Shown here piece after piece: positions 7,970-14,795 of a DNA stretch of 18,714 bases. The notes under the pieces are model-generated. The model was given only the letters and a program-made list of their open reading frames with translations, was not told where the DNA came from and searched no databases. How positions within the stretch are numbered: the stretch's first letter is position 1; every line of letters begins with the position of its first letter. The translations under genes and the position numbers were made by a program. The stretch spans positions 1 through 18,714 of the forward strand of contig CAVZXS010000018.1 in the NCBI GenBank assembly GCA_963779325.1. The letters are read 5' to 3'. The stretch comes from CAVZXS01 sp963779325. GTDB taxonomy: Bacteria; Bacteroidota; Bacteroidia; Chitinophagales; Chitinophagaceae.

Positions 7970-8674
7970 ATGAAAAAAGTTGTGACAAACGCACAAGCTG
8001 CTCTGCATGATATTAGAGACGGTGCGGTATTGATGCTTGGAGGTTTTGGATTATGCGGCATTCCCGAAAATTGTATAGCCGCATTGGTAAAAATGGGTGT
8101 CAAAAACCTTACATGCATATCAAACAATGCCGGTGTAGATGATTTTGGTATCGGCCTCATGCTGAAACAGAAACTGGTAAAAAAAATGATCTCATCGTAT
8201 GTAGGTGAGAATGCAGAATTTGAAAGACAACTATTGAGCGGCGAGTTGGAAGTAGAACTGATACCGCAGGGTACATTGGCTACACGCTGTATGGCCGCGG
8301 GTTACGGTATGCCCGCTATATTTACTCCCGCCGGTGTGGGCACCGAAGTAGCAGCCGGAAAAGAAACACGAAATTTTAACGGCAAAGATTATTTAATGGA
8401 ATATGCTTTTGATGCGGACTTTGCCATTGTAAAAGCCTGGAAAGGCGATACGGAAGGAAATTTAATTTATAAAGAGACGGCGAGAAATTTTAACCCGCTG
8501 ATGGCTATGGCCGGTAAAATAACAATAGCGGAAGTAGAAGAATTGGTACCTGCCGGCGAACTGGATGCGAATTTTATTCATACACCCGGCATTTATGTGC
8601 ATCGTATTTTTCAGGGAACAAATTATGAGAAGAGGATTGAGCAGCGGACTATTAGAACCCCCTCCGCCCCCTAA
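7970..8674 (+). CDS. scoA: 3-oxoacid (succinyl-) CoA-transferase subunit A
   Basis: This is the alpha subunit of a class I CoA-transferase. It acts in the cytoplasm with subunit B to move CoA between succinyl-CoA or acetyl-CoA and acetoacetate-type acids, in ketone-body or short-chain acid use. The motif GGFGLCGIPEN (24-34) and the VGENAEFERQLLSGELEVEL region (about 78-97) are characteristic. The family normally ends near the RIEQRT segment. Here the last residues TPSAP and the TAA stop are read from a C-rich palindrome (8657-8686), so the native stop appears to have been replaced. The partner gene follows after 124 bases, a gap filled by repeat sequence; the two are usually adjacent. Acid substrate is inferred from family only. 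Confidence 0.93.
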   Translation: MKKVVTNAQAALHDIRDGAVLMLGGFGLCGIPENCIAALVKMGVKNLTCISNNAGVDDFGIGLMLKQKLVKKMISSYVGENAEFERQLLSGELEVELIPQGTLATRCMAAGYGMPAIFTPAGVGTEVAAGKETRNFNGKDYLMEYAFDADFAIVKAWKGDTEGNLIYKETARNFNPLMAMAGKITIAEVEELVPAGELDANFIHTPGIYVHRIFQGTNYEKRIEQRTIRTPSAP

Positions 8675-8793
8675 AGGGGGGAACTTACGAACAGCATAAT
8701 TAGTACAGCAACTTCTTTATGTTTTATAATTATAATGCTGCATAAAATAAATTATTCACTTCAATCTAAAACTCCCCTTTAGGGGTTGGGGGT
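8657..8793. repeat. Palindromic insertion between scoA and scoB
   Basis: The left end has ACCCCC, then CCCCCTAAAGGGGG (8667-8680), then GAACTT. The right end is its inverse, with CCCCTTTAGGGG (8774-8785) followed by TTGGGGGT. The A/T-rich middle has weaker symmetry (GCATAATTA / TAATTATAATGC). It supplies the scoA stop at 8672-8674 and ends six bases before the scoB ATG. A related element occurs at 11508-11650. Confidence 0.75.
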
Positions 8794-8798
8794 ATGGT

Positions 8799-9455
8799 AT
8801 GGCACTTACAAAAGAACAATTAGCGCAACGCATTGCCCGCGAATTAAAAGACGGTTACTATGTAAACCTGGGCATCGGTATTCCTACATTGGTAGCCAAT
8901 TATATACCGGCGGGTATTGATGTGGTACTGCAAAGCGAAAACGGTTTGTTGGGCATTGGTCCTTTCCCTTTCGAGGGTGAAGAAGACCCCGACCTGATTA
9001 ATGCGGGCAAACAAACCATCACGACCATTAAGGGCTCGGCATTCTTCGACTCTGCCATGAGTTTTGGAATGATACGAGCCGGCAAAGTAGACCTTACTGT
9101 ACTCGGCGCTATGGAAGTAAGCGAAACGGGTGATATAGCCAATTGGAAAATACCGGGTAAAATGGTAAAAGGAATGGGCGGCGCCATGGATCTTGTTGCA
9201 GCTGCAAAAAATATTATCGTGGCCATGATGCACACCAACCCGAAAGGTGAATCAAAATTATTACCGGCATGTACATTGCCGTTAACCGGTATCCGGTGTG
9301 TAAAAAAAATTGTAACTGATTTGGCGGTATTGGAAATTACTCCCCAAGGTTTTAAATTATTGGAAAGAGCGCCGGGTGTTTCGGTAGAGGAAATAAAATT
9401 AAAAACGACGGGAAAGCTTGTTGTTGAAGGAGAGATTCCGGAGATGGAGTTCTGA
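8799..9455 (+). CDS. scoB: 3-oxoacid (succinyl-) CoA-transferase subunit B
   Basis: This is the beta subunit carrying the active-site glutamate that forms the acyl-CoA thioester: SENGLLGIGP at 46-55, Glu47. NLGIGIPTLVANY (23-35) and the GAMDLVAAAKNIIVAMMHTN segment are also typical. Length 218 is normal and the C-terminus ends cleanly. It forms a heteromer with the upstream subunit A. The ATG at 8799 directly follows the right end of the palindromic insertion, so the ribosome-binding region is repeat sequence. An overlapping out-of-frame ATG at 8794 is ignored. A GGAGGTCAGAGGTCAG tract starts immediately after the stop. Confidence 0.95.
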   Translation: MALTKEQLAQRIARELKDGYYVNLGIGIPTLVANYIPAGIDVVLQSENGLLGIGPFPFEGEEDPDLINAGKQTITTIKGSAFFDSAMSFGMIRAGKVDLTVLGAMEVSETGDIANWKIPGKMVKGMGGAMDLVAAAKNIIVAMMHTNPKGESKLLPACTLPLTGIRCVKKIVTDLAVLEITPQGFKLLERAPGVSVEEIKLKTTGKLVVEGEIPEMEF

Positions 9456-9474
9456 AGGAGGTCAGAGGTCAGAT
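9456..9474 (+). repeat. Heptad-type tract abutting the scoB stop
   Basis: AGGAGGTCAGAGGTCAGAT begins at the base after TGA. It belongs to the GGTCAGAGGTCGG family seen downstream of RR1 and RR2 and at 13619-13641. Confidence 0.75.
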
Positions 9475-9548
9475 AAATTTTTTATAAACAAGTTATGATA
9501 AAAAAACTAACAGGTTTAAGACTAAATTTTATTTTGAAGTGCTGCGAA

Positions 9549-9612
9549 AGCCCGAAGGGCTGATATTATTATAGAAGAATGTAAATTAGAAGTGGACAAA
9601 CCCCGAAGGGGT
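9549..9612 (+). repeat. Upstream REP-like hairpin pair
   Basis: AGCCCGAAGGGCT (9549-9561) and ACCCCGAAGGGGT (9600-9612) are short perfect palindromic hairpins starting 51 bases apart. The spacer resembles the reverse complement of the spacer in the downstream pair. Confidence 0.8.
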
Positions 9613-9642
9613 GACATTTTTAAACAACCTAAAACCCTTGTC

Positions 9643-10104
9643 ATGCCGGGAACATTTTCACAAATCTACGTACAGATTGTTTTTGCAGTAAAAGGCAGAG
9701 AAAATTTAATCAGTAATGCATGGAAAACAGAATTGCACAAATATATTGCAGGTACTATTAAAGGAAAAAAACAAAAACCGATCATAGTAAATGGTATGCC
9801 CGATCACATACATGCCTTTATCGGCTTGCGTCCCGCTATGGCTATTTCAGATTTAGTCAGAGATATAAAAAATAATTCATCAACCTTTATTAATAATCGC
9901 AAGCTAGCAAATGGAAATTTTGCGTGGCAGGAAGGATATGGGGCCTTTTCATATTCTCACTCACATATTGGAAAAGTGTACGACTATATCCTCAACCAAG
10001 AAAAGCATCATCAAAAGAAGACCTTCAGGCAGGAGTATCTTAATTTTCTAAAGAAATTTGAGGTAGAGTATGATGAAAAATTCCTGTTTGAGTGGTACGA
10101 TTAG
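9643..10104 (+). CDS. tnpA: IS200/IS605-family transposase (Y1, HUH type)
   Basis: A 153-residue single-strand DNA transposase that cuts and rejoins at hairpin ends. The start is put at the ATG at 9643, because the family begins MPGTFSQIY; the in-frame codons upstream from 9592 run through the left hairpin. The HUH metal motif is PDHIHAF (His55, His57). The catalytic tyrosine is Tyr115 in YILNQ, with Gln119. FAWQEGYGAFSYS (93-105) and the HHQKKTFRQEY region are typical of the Bacteroidota short form. All key residues are intact and length is full, so the gene may be active. It could equally be called a REP-associated transposase because of the flanking hairpins. Confidence 0.9.
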   Translation: MPGTFSQIYVQIVFAVKGRENLISNAWKTELHKYIAGTIKGKKQKPIIVNGMPDHIHAFIGLRPAMAISDLVRDIKNNSSTFINNRKLANGNFAWQEGYGAFSYSHSHIGKVYDYILNQEKHHQKKTFRQEYLNFLKKFEVEYDEKFLFEWYD

Positions 10105-10125
10105 TTGCTGCTAAATTATTCTATC

Positions 10126-10190
10126 ACCCCTTTGGGGTTCTGTTCACTTTCTTATTTAATGTTTCTATAATCATTGCACCCCTTCGGGGT
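10126..10190 (-). repeat. Downstream REP-like hairpin pair
   Basis: ACCCCTTTGGGGT (10126-10138) and ACCCCTTCGGGGT (10178-10190) start 52 bases apart. The reverse complement of the spacer shares ATTATAGAA, TAAAT and an AGTG-ACA end with the upstream spacer. Confidence 0.8.
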
Positions 10191-10261
10191 TATTATAGTG
10201 AGGCTGATAACTTAATAATCAGGACAATGATAATTGTATAGCACTTCAAAAGAAGAATTAG

Positions 10262-10608
10262 TTGGATTTAAATGTCTTTACCTTGGGGTTCGACTTGGCT
10301 ATGAAAATTTTTAAAGAAGCAGCTCGTTTTCCTAAAGAAGAAAAATATTCATTGACTGATCAAATTATCAGATCGTCACGATCTGTTAGCGCAAATATTG
10401 CCGAAGGGCGGGGCAGGCGTATCTATGTAAATGAATTTAAGAAACACCTTGTATATGCAATGGGTTCGTTGGAAGAAACAAAGGTGTGGTTACTCTTTGC
10501 AAAAGAACGTAAATATATTACCGAAGAAACTTTTCCGAACTGAATAAAGACTTCGATGACTTGGGTGCGAAACTGTATACCCTATACAATACTTGGAAAA
10601 CTTTTTGA
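10262..10608 (+). pseudogene. Four-helix-bundle (S23/IVP-like) protein, frameshifted
   Basis: Reading from 10262 gives MDLNVFTLGFDLAMKIF, then FPKEEKYSLTDQIIRSSRSV and NIAEGRGRR, the hallmark of the four-helix-bundle family known from 23S rRNA intervening sequences and many dispersed copies. The frame stops after ITEETFPN (10541-10543). A -1 shift at about 10537 restores the expected C-terminus: ELNKDFDDLGAKLY then TLYNTWKTF, ending at 10606-10608. One base therefore appears deleted. The start is also damaged: TAG lies directly before the TTG at 10262, and the next in-frame ATG is 13 codons in. The intact length would be about 115 residues. Function of the family outside rRNA is not known. 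No slippery heptamer supports programmed shifting. Confidence 0.75.
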
Positions 10609-10790
10609 AGTGTTAAGTAAGGCTTCTTCAGAAGCTATAACCTAAGTTCGAAACTGTAAACATTTTACAATTCTCGGAAACATTCCGACTTCTGACCTCC
10701 GACCTCTGTTTTTAATCAATCATGTACGAAACTGTAATCCCTTTACAACTCGGAGAAACATTCCGACTTCTGACCTCCGACCTCTGATCT
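10568..10790 (+). repeat. Three tandem copies of the four-helix gene 3' end
   Basis: CGAAACTGTA occurs at 10568, 10649 and 10727 (steps 81 and 78). Copy 1 lies within the pseudogene. Copies 2 and 3 continue with ACAATTCTCGGAAACATTCC-like sequence and a GACTTCTGACCTCCGACCTC tract. Each has a small palindrome: TGTATA-CCC-TATACA (10574-10588), TGTAAA-CAT-TTTACA (10655-10669), TGTAAT-CCC-TTTACA (10733-10747). Confidence 0.8.
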
Positions 10791-10800
10791 CCATCCTCCC
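10763..10800 (-). repeat. Heptad-type tract abutting the RR1 stop
   Basis: Read on the minus strand, directly after the RR1 TGA, the tract contains GGAGATCAGAGGTCGGAGGT followed by CAGAAGTCGG. It coincides with the end of the third four-helix tail copy. Confidence 0.8.
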
Positions 10801-11451
10801 TCAATCGACCAAATTATTCTTCACCGCGAAAAAAACCAAACCTGCTGTATTCTTACTGCCGAAACGCTCCATCAGCCTGTCTTTAATGGCTTCTACGGTG
10901 CGGGGACTGATTTCCATTTTCTGCGCTATCTCGGCTGCGGTAAATTCCATGCAAATAAAACGGATTACGTCTCTTTCTTTATCATTCAGTGTGACCTCGT
11001 TGTTGAGCGACGGTACAATCTTGGCTCTGGCATGCGAACGTTTTAATAAAATACGGTTGACGAAGGTATTGAGGTAATAACCTTTTTCGTGTACATCCAT
11101 AATGGCGCGGCGTATTTCCTGCGGTTCCGAATTTTTCAGTAAGTAGGAATTGGCGCCATTCTCCATCATATGAAAAACAAAACGCTCATCCTCGTACATA
11201 CTCAGTACGATTACTTTTATAGAAGGAAAATTTTTGCTGACCAATCTTGTAGCTTCTATACCGTCTTTACCGGGCATACGCAAATCCATCAGCACTACAT
11301 CGGGTTGTGCTTCTTCCAAACCGGCAAGCAGTTCGTCGCCGTTCTCGGCTTCCAGTACAAATTTTAAATTGGCAAAAGGCCGCAAAGAAAGGATAACGCC
11401 CTTGCGGAATATTTTGTGGTCGTCAGCTATGGCAACTTTTATTACATTCAT
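10801..11451 (-). CDS. NarL-type response regulator (RR1)
   Basis: A 216-residue two-component transcription regulator. The receiver domain (about 3-120) has acidic residues Asp10/Asp11, phospho-acceptor Asp56 in VLMDLRMPG, switch Ser84 in VLSMY and Lys106 in LLKNSEP. The C-terminal LuxR-type helix-turn-helix (about 153-216) contains AAEIAQKMEISPRTVEAIKD, which binds DNA. It lies downstream of HK1 on the same strand, separated by a 218-base gap that holds a palindromic element. It is the natural partner of HK1. Target genes are unknown. Confidence 0.93.
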   Translation of the reverse strand: MNVIKVAIADDHKIFRKGVILSLRPFANLKFVLEAENGDELLAGLEEAQPDVVLMDLRMPGKDGIEATRLVSKNFPSIKVIVLSMYEDERFVFHMMENGANSYLLKNSEPQEIRRAIMDVHEKGYYLNTFVNRILLKRSHARAKIVPSLNNEVTLNDKERDVIRFICMEFTAAEIAQKMEISPRTVEAIKDRLMERFGSKNTAGLVFFAVKNNLVD

Positions 11452-11507
11452 GGTTATTCAGATATTATAGGGTGTTTCAGTAAAGTTAGTTAAAATATAT
11501 CACCTAA

Positions 11508-11650
11508 GACGCCCCCTTCCCCTAAAGGACGAATCAAATTTGCCCCCATCCCCTAAAGGGGTGTTCGGTTTTTAAAGTTTGATAATATCTATCGTCTCAG
11601 AAATTATCAATTTTAAACTTTAATACTCCCCTTTAGGGGATGGGGGCGTC
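11508..11650. repeat. C/G-rich terminal-inverted-repeat element between HK1 and RR1
   Basis: GCCCCCATCCCCTAAAGGGG (11542-11561) is exactly inverted at 11628-11647. Inside, TTAAAGTTT and ATTATCAA sequences continue the symmetry. A second left copy starts at 11508 (GACGCCCCC, then CCCCTAAAGG) and matches the right end including GCGTC. There is no ORF. It is related to the scoA-scoB element. Confidence 0.85.
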
Positions 11651-11669
11651 GTTGTGGGCGTCGTGGCTT

Positions 11670-12491
11670 TTAAAACTCCACATCTTTATCTATTTCAATT
11701 GTTGTCTTATAATAAGTTTGCGATACATCTTTATCAAAAGTGATATTGCCTTTCAGTAAATTAATACGGCTGGTAATATTTTTAAGACCCAGTCCCACAT
11801 TGCCTTTGTTCAGTTTTTCAAAATCGGACTGAACAATACCGCGGCCGTCGTGGTGAATGCGCAGGTAAAACTTACCGTTCATGATGTTTTGGGTAAAATG
11901 AATAAAGCTGCTGCCGCTGTGTTTCAGTATATTATTCAGCAGTTCCTGCGCTATACGAAAGATCACTAATTCCTTATCGGGTTTCAAACGGTCGCGGTAA
12001 TCGTGAAAACGGCAACTGGCATTAATAACACCACTGCCCGTTATTTTCTGGCACAAGTCATTGATGGCGCTTTCCAAACCGAAGTTTTTGAGTGTGGGTG
12101 GCATCAGGCTGTGGCTGATATTGCGCACCAATTGTATGGTATCATCCAATATTTGGCGGGCCTGGTAAATGCTTTGCAGTTGGGTGGCCTTGTCCTGGTT
12201 TACTAAGTTTTCGGTAAGGTACAGGCGGCAGGTAGCCAGCAGCGGGCCGGCGTCATCGTGCAGGTCGGCGGCCAGGCGCTGGCGTTCTTCCTCCTGCATT
12301 TTTATACTGGCATCCAGCATCATTTTTTGCTGGTCTATCTCCATTTGTTTAATGGTAAGGTTCAGGCTGTTGGTTTTGCGCTGGTGAAAAACCAAAAAGA
12401 AAATGATGCCGCCTACCAGTAAGCACATACCGATGGTACCTAATATAAGTACAACGGTGGTATTGGCTCCTGATAATTGTAAAAAAAACAT
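11670..12491 (-). CDS. Sensor-less histidine kinase (HK1), HisKA_3 type
   Basis: A 273-residue inner-membrane kinase. It has one membrane helix (about 12-35), a coiled coil (40-70), then the dimerisation box ERQRLAADLHDDAG with phospho-His78. The ATPase domain has an N-box ELLNNILKH (183-191), G1 box HDGRGI (214-219) and G2 box GLGL (233-236). No periplasmic or cytoplasmic sensor domain fits between start and helix, so signal input should come from a partner. The gene 35 bases upstream encodes a seven-TM protein and is the obvious candidate. The ATG start is clear. RR1 follows after the repeat element. Confidence 0.92.
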   Translation of the reverse strand: MFFLQLSGANTTVVLILGTIGMCLLVGGIIFFLVFHQRKTNSLNLTIKQMEIDQQKMMLDASIKMQEEERQRLAADLHDDAGPLLATCRLYLTENLVNQDKATQLQSIYQARQILDDTIQLVRNISHSLMPPTLKNFGLESAINDLCQKITGSGVINASCRFHDYRDRLKPDKELVIFRIAQELLNNILKHSGSSFIHFTQNIMNGKFYLRIHHDGRGIVQSDFEKLNKGNVGLGLKNITSRINLLKGNITFDKDVSQTYYKTTIEIDKDVEF

Positions 12492-12526
12492 AATGATTAA
12501 GTGGTGGTAGGGTGGTTTAGTGGCGG

Positions 12527-13171
12527 TTATTTATAATCAAGATCGGGTAATTTTTGCTCTTGCTTTTTAAAACTTTTTTTTGCATAAACAATAACAGCAA
12601 TACCGAAAAGAATATTTTTTATGATATCAAAAAAATAAGAAATAAACCAGTATTTTTCTACCTGCTCATCAGAAAGATTGTTCGCTAGAATATAAAAAAA
12701 GAAAGAGCTGGCTAAATAAAAGATAATACCGGTAATAATCAAAAAAAAATAATTTTTCTTTCCATCATGTTGTTCGGAATATTTGAAATGTTCATACAAA
12801 TAGTAAAAAGTATAAATAAATATCAATATGGTTTCTACACCAATGGGGATTGTATCTAAGCGTAGTAATTTAAAATTGATGTAATATATGATTTGGAACA
12901 AATAAAAAAATAGTGAAGCAATTAAAATTATTTTTTTAAAGCTTTTATTTTTTATATTGATGAGAAGTATAATCGCATAAAATGAGTACTCAAAAAAAGT
13001 ATATAAATTGAAAACTATTTTTCTATAGCTTATGGGCAGGAATATATCTATATAGAGCAAGATAAAAGCAACTATTGAACATAGAAATAGGATGATGAAC
13101 GTTTTTTGAGAAAGGACTTTTTTATTAAAAAGCAATATCAAAAATGCTGGCAGCAAATAGGAGTAGTACAA
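12527..13171 (-). CDS. Seven-TM membrane protein (7TM-d), putative sensor partner of HK1
   Basis: A protein of about 214 residues made almost entirely of membrane segments; I count seven (near 3-15, 23-43, 50-71, 80-98, 110-130, 142-162, 173-196), with Lys-rich loops. I do not recognise a named family. TM5 and TM6 resemble those of the three 7TM paralogs at 16482-18661: GVETILIFIYTFYYLYEHF against GVIEFIFLIIPCIFYFSELF, and FFLIITGIIFYL against FWIATGIFFYSF. It therefore looks like a diverged member of the same group. No ATG is available near the N-terminus. TTG at 13171 is chosen, and an in-frame stop lies 13 codons upstream. AT-rich codon use resembles the other 7TM genes. Sensor function is inferred from position before HK1. 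Confidence 0.72.
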   Translation of the reverse strand: MYYSYLLPAFLILLFNKKVLSQKTFIILFLCSIVAFILLYIDIFLPISYRKIVFNLYTFFEYSFYAIILLINIKNKSFKKIILIASLFFYLFQIIYYINFKLLRLDTIPIGVETILIFIYTFYYLYEHFKYSEQHDGKKNYFFLIITGIIFYLASSFFFYILANNLSDEQVEKYWFISYFFDIIKNILFGIAVIVYAKKSFKKQEQKLPDLDYK

Positions 13172-13180
13172 TATATATGG

Positions 13181-13231
13181 AAAAAGTTTTTCTATAACCT
13201 TGGATTTTTACCAAATATAGAAAAACTTTTT
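13181..13231. repeat. Perfect 16-bp inverted repeat before the 7TM-d start
   Basis: AAAAAGTTTTTCTATA (13181-13196) and TATAGAAAAACTTTTT (13216-13231) are exact reverse complements with a 19-base loop that itself holds TTGG/CCAA. It begins ten bases upstream of the TTG start. Confidence 0.9.
13212..13219 (-). promoter_or_regulatory. Candidate -7 box for 7TM-d-HK1-RR1
   Basis: TATATTTG on the minus strand fits TAnnTTTG and lies 40 bases before the start, partly within the inverted repeat. No good -33 element is seen at the expected spacing. Confidence 0.35.
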
Positions 13232-13792
13232 GCAATATTTTAATCTGTAGGATCGAATTAAAAAAATTAATCCTGAATCCACCAAATACTTACATCGCCC
13301 TTTACAATAATGTTCCTAAATTTTTTCATAAAGTTTCTTTTTTACAGTTAGCTAATCAGGCTTTCTACTTGGTAAAAATGCTATACCGGCGGGTCAAATC
13401 GTTTTGGTTCCTGTTTAAAACAAGCTCTAAACGGGCTGAAAGCCAATACGGCAAAGAATTTCAATTTTTAAACAAGATTTTTTACCAATACGCAATAGGT
13501 ATATTTTCTCGTTTTATTTCGTAAAATTACTGAGTAAAAATAAAGAGTAGAGTTGAGGAAACCTACGATTGGGGGTGGGCTTGTTAACAGATGTGGATAA
13601 GTTTCGAGTGAGGAAGCCGGAAGTCGGAGGTCAGAGGTCGGATTATTGCCTATAATCTGAAAACGGATTCATGATGTGGCAACGGGGTAACAATAAATTA
13701 GAAGAGCTTGATAATGAACGATATTTAAATGAATTTAATATCTTTTGATGATTTTTGCCTGCTGCTAATTTGCTCAATACTCTTTTACTTCT
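13232..13792. other. Long non-coding interval between the two sensory modules
   Basis: I see no convincing gene in these 561 bases. It contains a 10-bp inverted repeat TTGGTAAAAA (13369-13378) / TTTTTACCAA (13479-13488) 100 bases apart, a perfect DnaA-box sequence TGTGGATAA (13592-13600) next to TGTTAACA (13582-13589), and one heptad-type tract. Confidence 0.6.
13619..13641 (+). repeat. Heptad-type tract, solitary copy
   Basis: GGAAGTCGGAGGTCAGAGGT followed by CGG. This copy has no gene ending next to it. Confidence 0.75.
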
Positions 13793-13839
13793 CACTTCCG
13801 ACTTCACACTTCCGACTTCGGCCTCAGACCTCTGATCTC
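13793..13839 (-). repeat. Heptad-type tract abutting the RR2 stop
   Basis: On the minus strand, directly after the RR2 TAG, GAGATCAGAGGTCTGAGGCC is followed by several GAAGTCGGAAGT units. The plan is the same as downstream of RR1 but the sequence is diverged. Confidence 0.8.
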
Positions 13840-14505
13840 CTAAAACCGCTCAATCCCGTTCTTCATGGCATACATGGCCAGGCCCACACGGCTTTTTACC
13901 TTCAGTTTTTCAAAAAGCATATCCCGCAGGTTGTCCACCGTTCGGGGACTGAGGCCCATGGTCATGGCTATTTCTTTATAGGTAAGATCAGAGCAGGACA
14001 GTTTTAAAAACAGTTGTTCCTGCTCATTCAGCACTTTTCGTTGCAGCGCCATTTCATTATCGGGCCCCACCCTGAAGAGGTTCATCAACTTGCCCGTTGT
14101 TTGGTTGGAATAATAATAACCCGACTGCATTACGGATTGTATGGCGAATTTCAGTTCGGACGGATGTACGTCTTTTTTCAAAAAACCTTTTACACCGGCT
14201 TTCAGCAATTTTATAAGCGCCAAATCGGTATCATACATGGTCAGCATCAGTACATTTACTTCCGGAAAATGCTGTAGCAGCCAATCGGCCGTTTCAAAGC
14301 CGTCCATTACCGGCATATTCAGATCCAGTATTACCACATCGGCTATATGCCCGTCGCTGAAGTGCTGCATCAGCTCGCGACCATTGCTGCTTTGGTGTAT
14401 TACTTTGCATTCGTCAAATGTGTCTATCAAATTGGCCAGGGCATTACGCAGCAGTACATGGTCATCGGCCAGGGCTACTTTTATTTTGGGGGTTGTTTGT
14501 TTCAC
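13840..14505 (-). CDS. NarL-type response regulator (RR2)
   Basis: A 221-residue regulator. The receiver domain has acidic pair Asp14/Asp15, phospho-acceptor Asp61 in VVILDLNMP, Thr89 in MLTMYD and Lys110 in FLKKDVHP. The LuxR-type helix-turn-helix (about 157-221) contains YKEIAMTMGLSPRTVDNLRD. It resembles RR1 in layout but is clearly diverged. It probably pairs with HK2, although about 1.1 kb of repeats and a GIY-YIG gene now lie between HK2 and RR2. All three are on the same strand, so a single transcript is possible. Targets unknown. Confidence 0.92.
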   Translation of the reverse strand: MKQTTPKIKVALADDHVLLRNALANLIDTFDECKVIHQSSNGRELMQHFSDGHIADVVILDLNMPVMDGFETADWLLQHFPEVNVLMLTMYDTDLALIKLLKAGVKGFLKKDVHPSELKFAIQSVMQSGYYYSNQTTGKLMNLFRVGPDNEMALQRKVLNEQEQLFLKLSCSDLTYKEIAMTMGLSPRTVDNLRDMLFEKLKVKSRVGLAMYAMKNGIERF

Positions 14506-14612
14506 GGTGGTTGTTTTGGGTTCTTTATTATAGTTGTTCTTTATTGTCTCTACTAAATTACGATTACTCTTTTTTTCTGCATTCAGGTTGTTACTTTGCT
14601 TTTATACCCGTT

Positions 14613-14695
14613 CTGCTTGTCATGCTGAGGTACGAAGCATCCGGTACGCAGTTCGGCGTACCAGACCCTTCGCTAAGGCTCAGGGTGACAAGCAG
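14613..14695. repeat. Long palindrome, copy 1 (GTCATGCTGAG family)
   Basis: CTGCTTGTCATGCTGAG (14613-14629) pairs with CTCAGGGTGACAAGCAG (14679-14695). Inside is a second hairpin GGTACGC/GCGTACC. The gap 14506-15027 holds this and the next two copies and no gene. Confidence 0.88.
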
Positions 14696-14795
14696 CAAGA
14701 GGTTTCCGGATTCGATGCTGCCTCACTCAGTAAGTTTTCTTTTCTCATACTCATATTCTTCTTTTTCATACTGTCACTTCACTTTCAACCCCGTT

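Larger units (their letters stand above)
9549..10190 (+). mobile_element. IS200-like element: standalone transposase between inverted REP pairs
   Basis: A single tyrosine transposase gene is flanked on each side by a pair of GC hairpins in opposite orientation, starting 51 bases apart upstream and 52 downstream, with related spacers. No TnpB-like gene is present. Boundaries are set at the outer hairpins; the real cleavage sites are not known. Confidence 0.65.

Noticed and set aside
8844..9238. Two minus-strand open frames of 112-129 residues inside scoB
   Set aside because: They are antisense shadows of the CoA-transferase gene with no recognisable domain or start context.
9592..9642. Seventeen extra N-terminal residues for the transposase
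   Set aside because: They are encoded by the left hairpin, and the family starts at MPGTFSQIY.
10530..10541. Programmed -1 frameshifting in the four-helix gene
   Set aside because: No X XXY YYZ slippery heptamer in the zero frame at the shift; a simple one-base deletion explains it.
10262..10608. Four-helix-bundle gene as an Avd protein of a diversity-generating retroelement
   Set aside because: No reverse transcriptase, template repeat or variable repeat is present in the window.
10622..10635. GCTTCT-TC-AGAAGC hairpin as a terminator
   Set aside because: The stem is short and no T-run follows.
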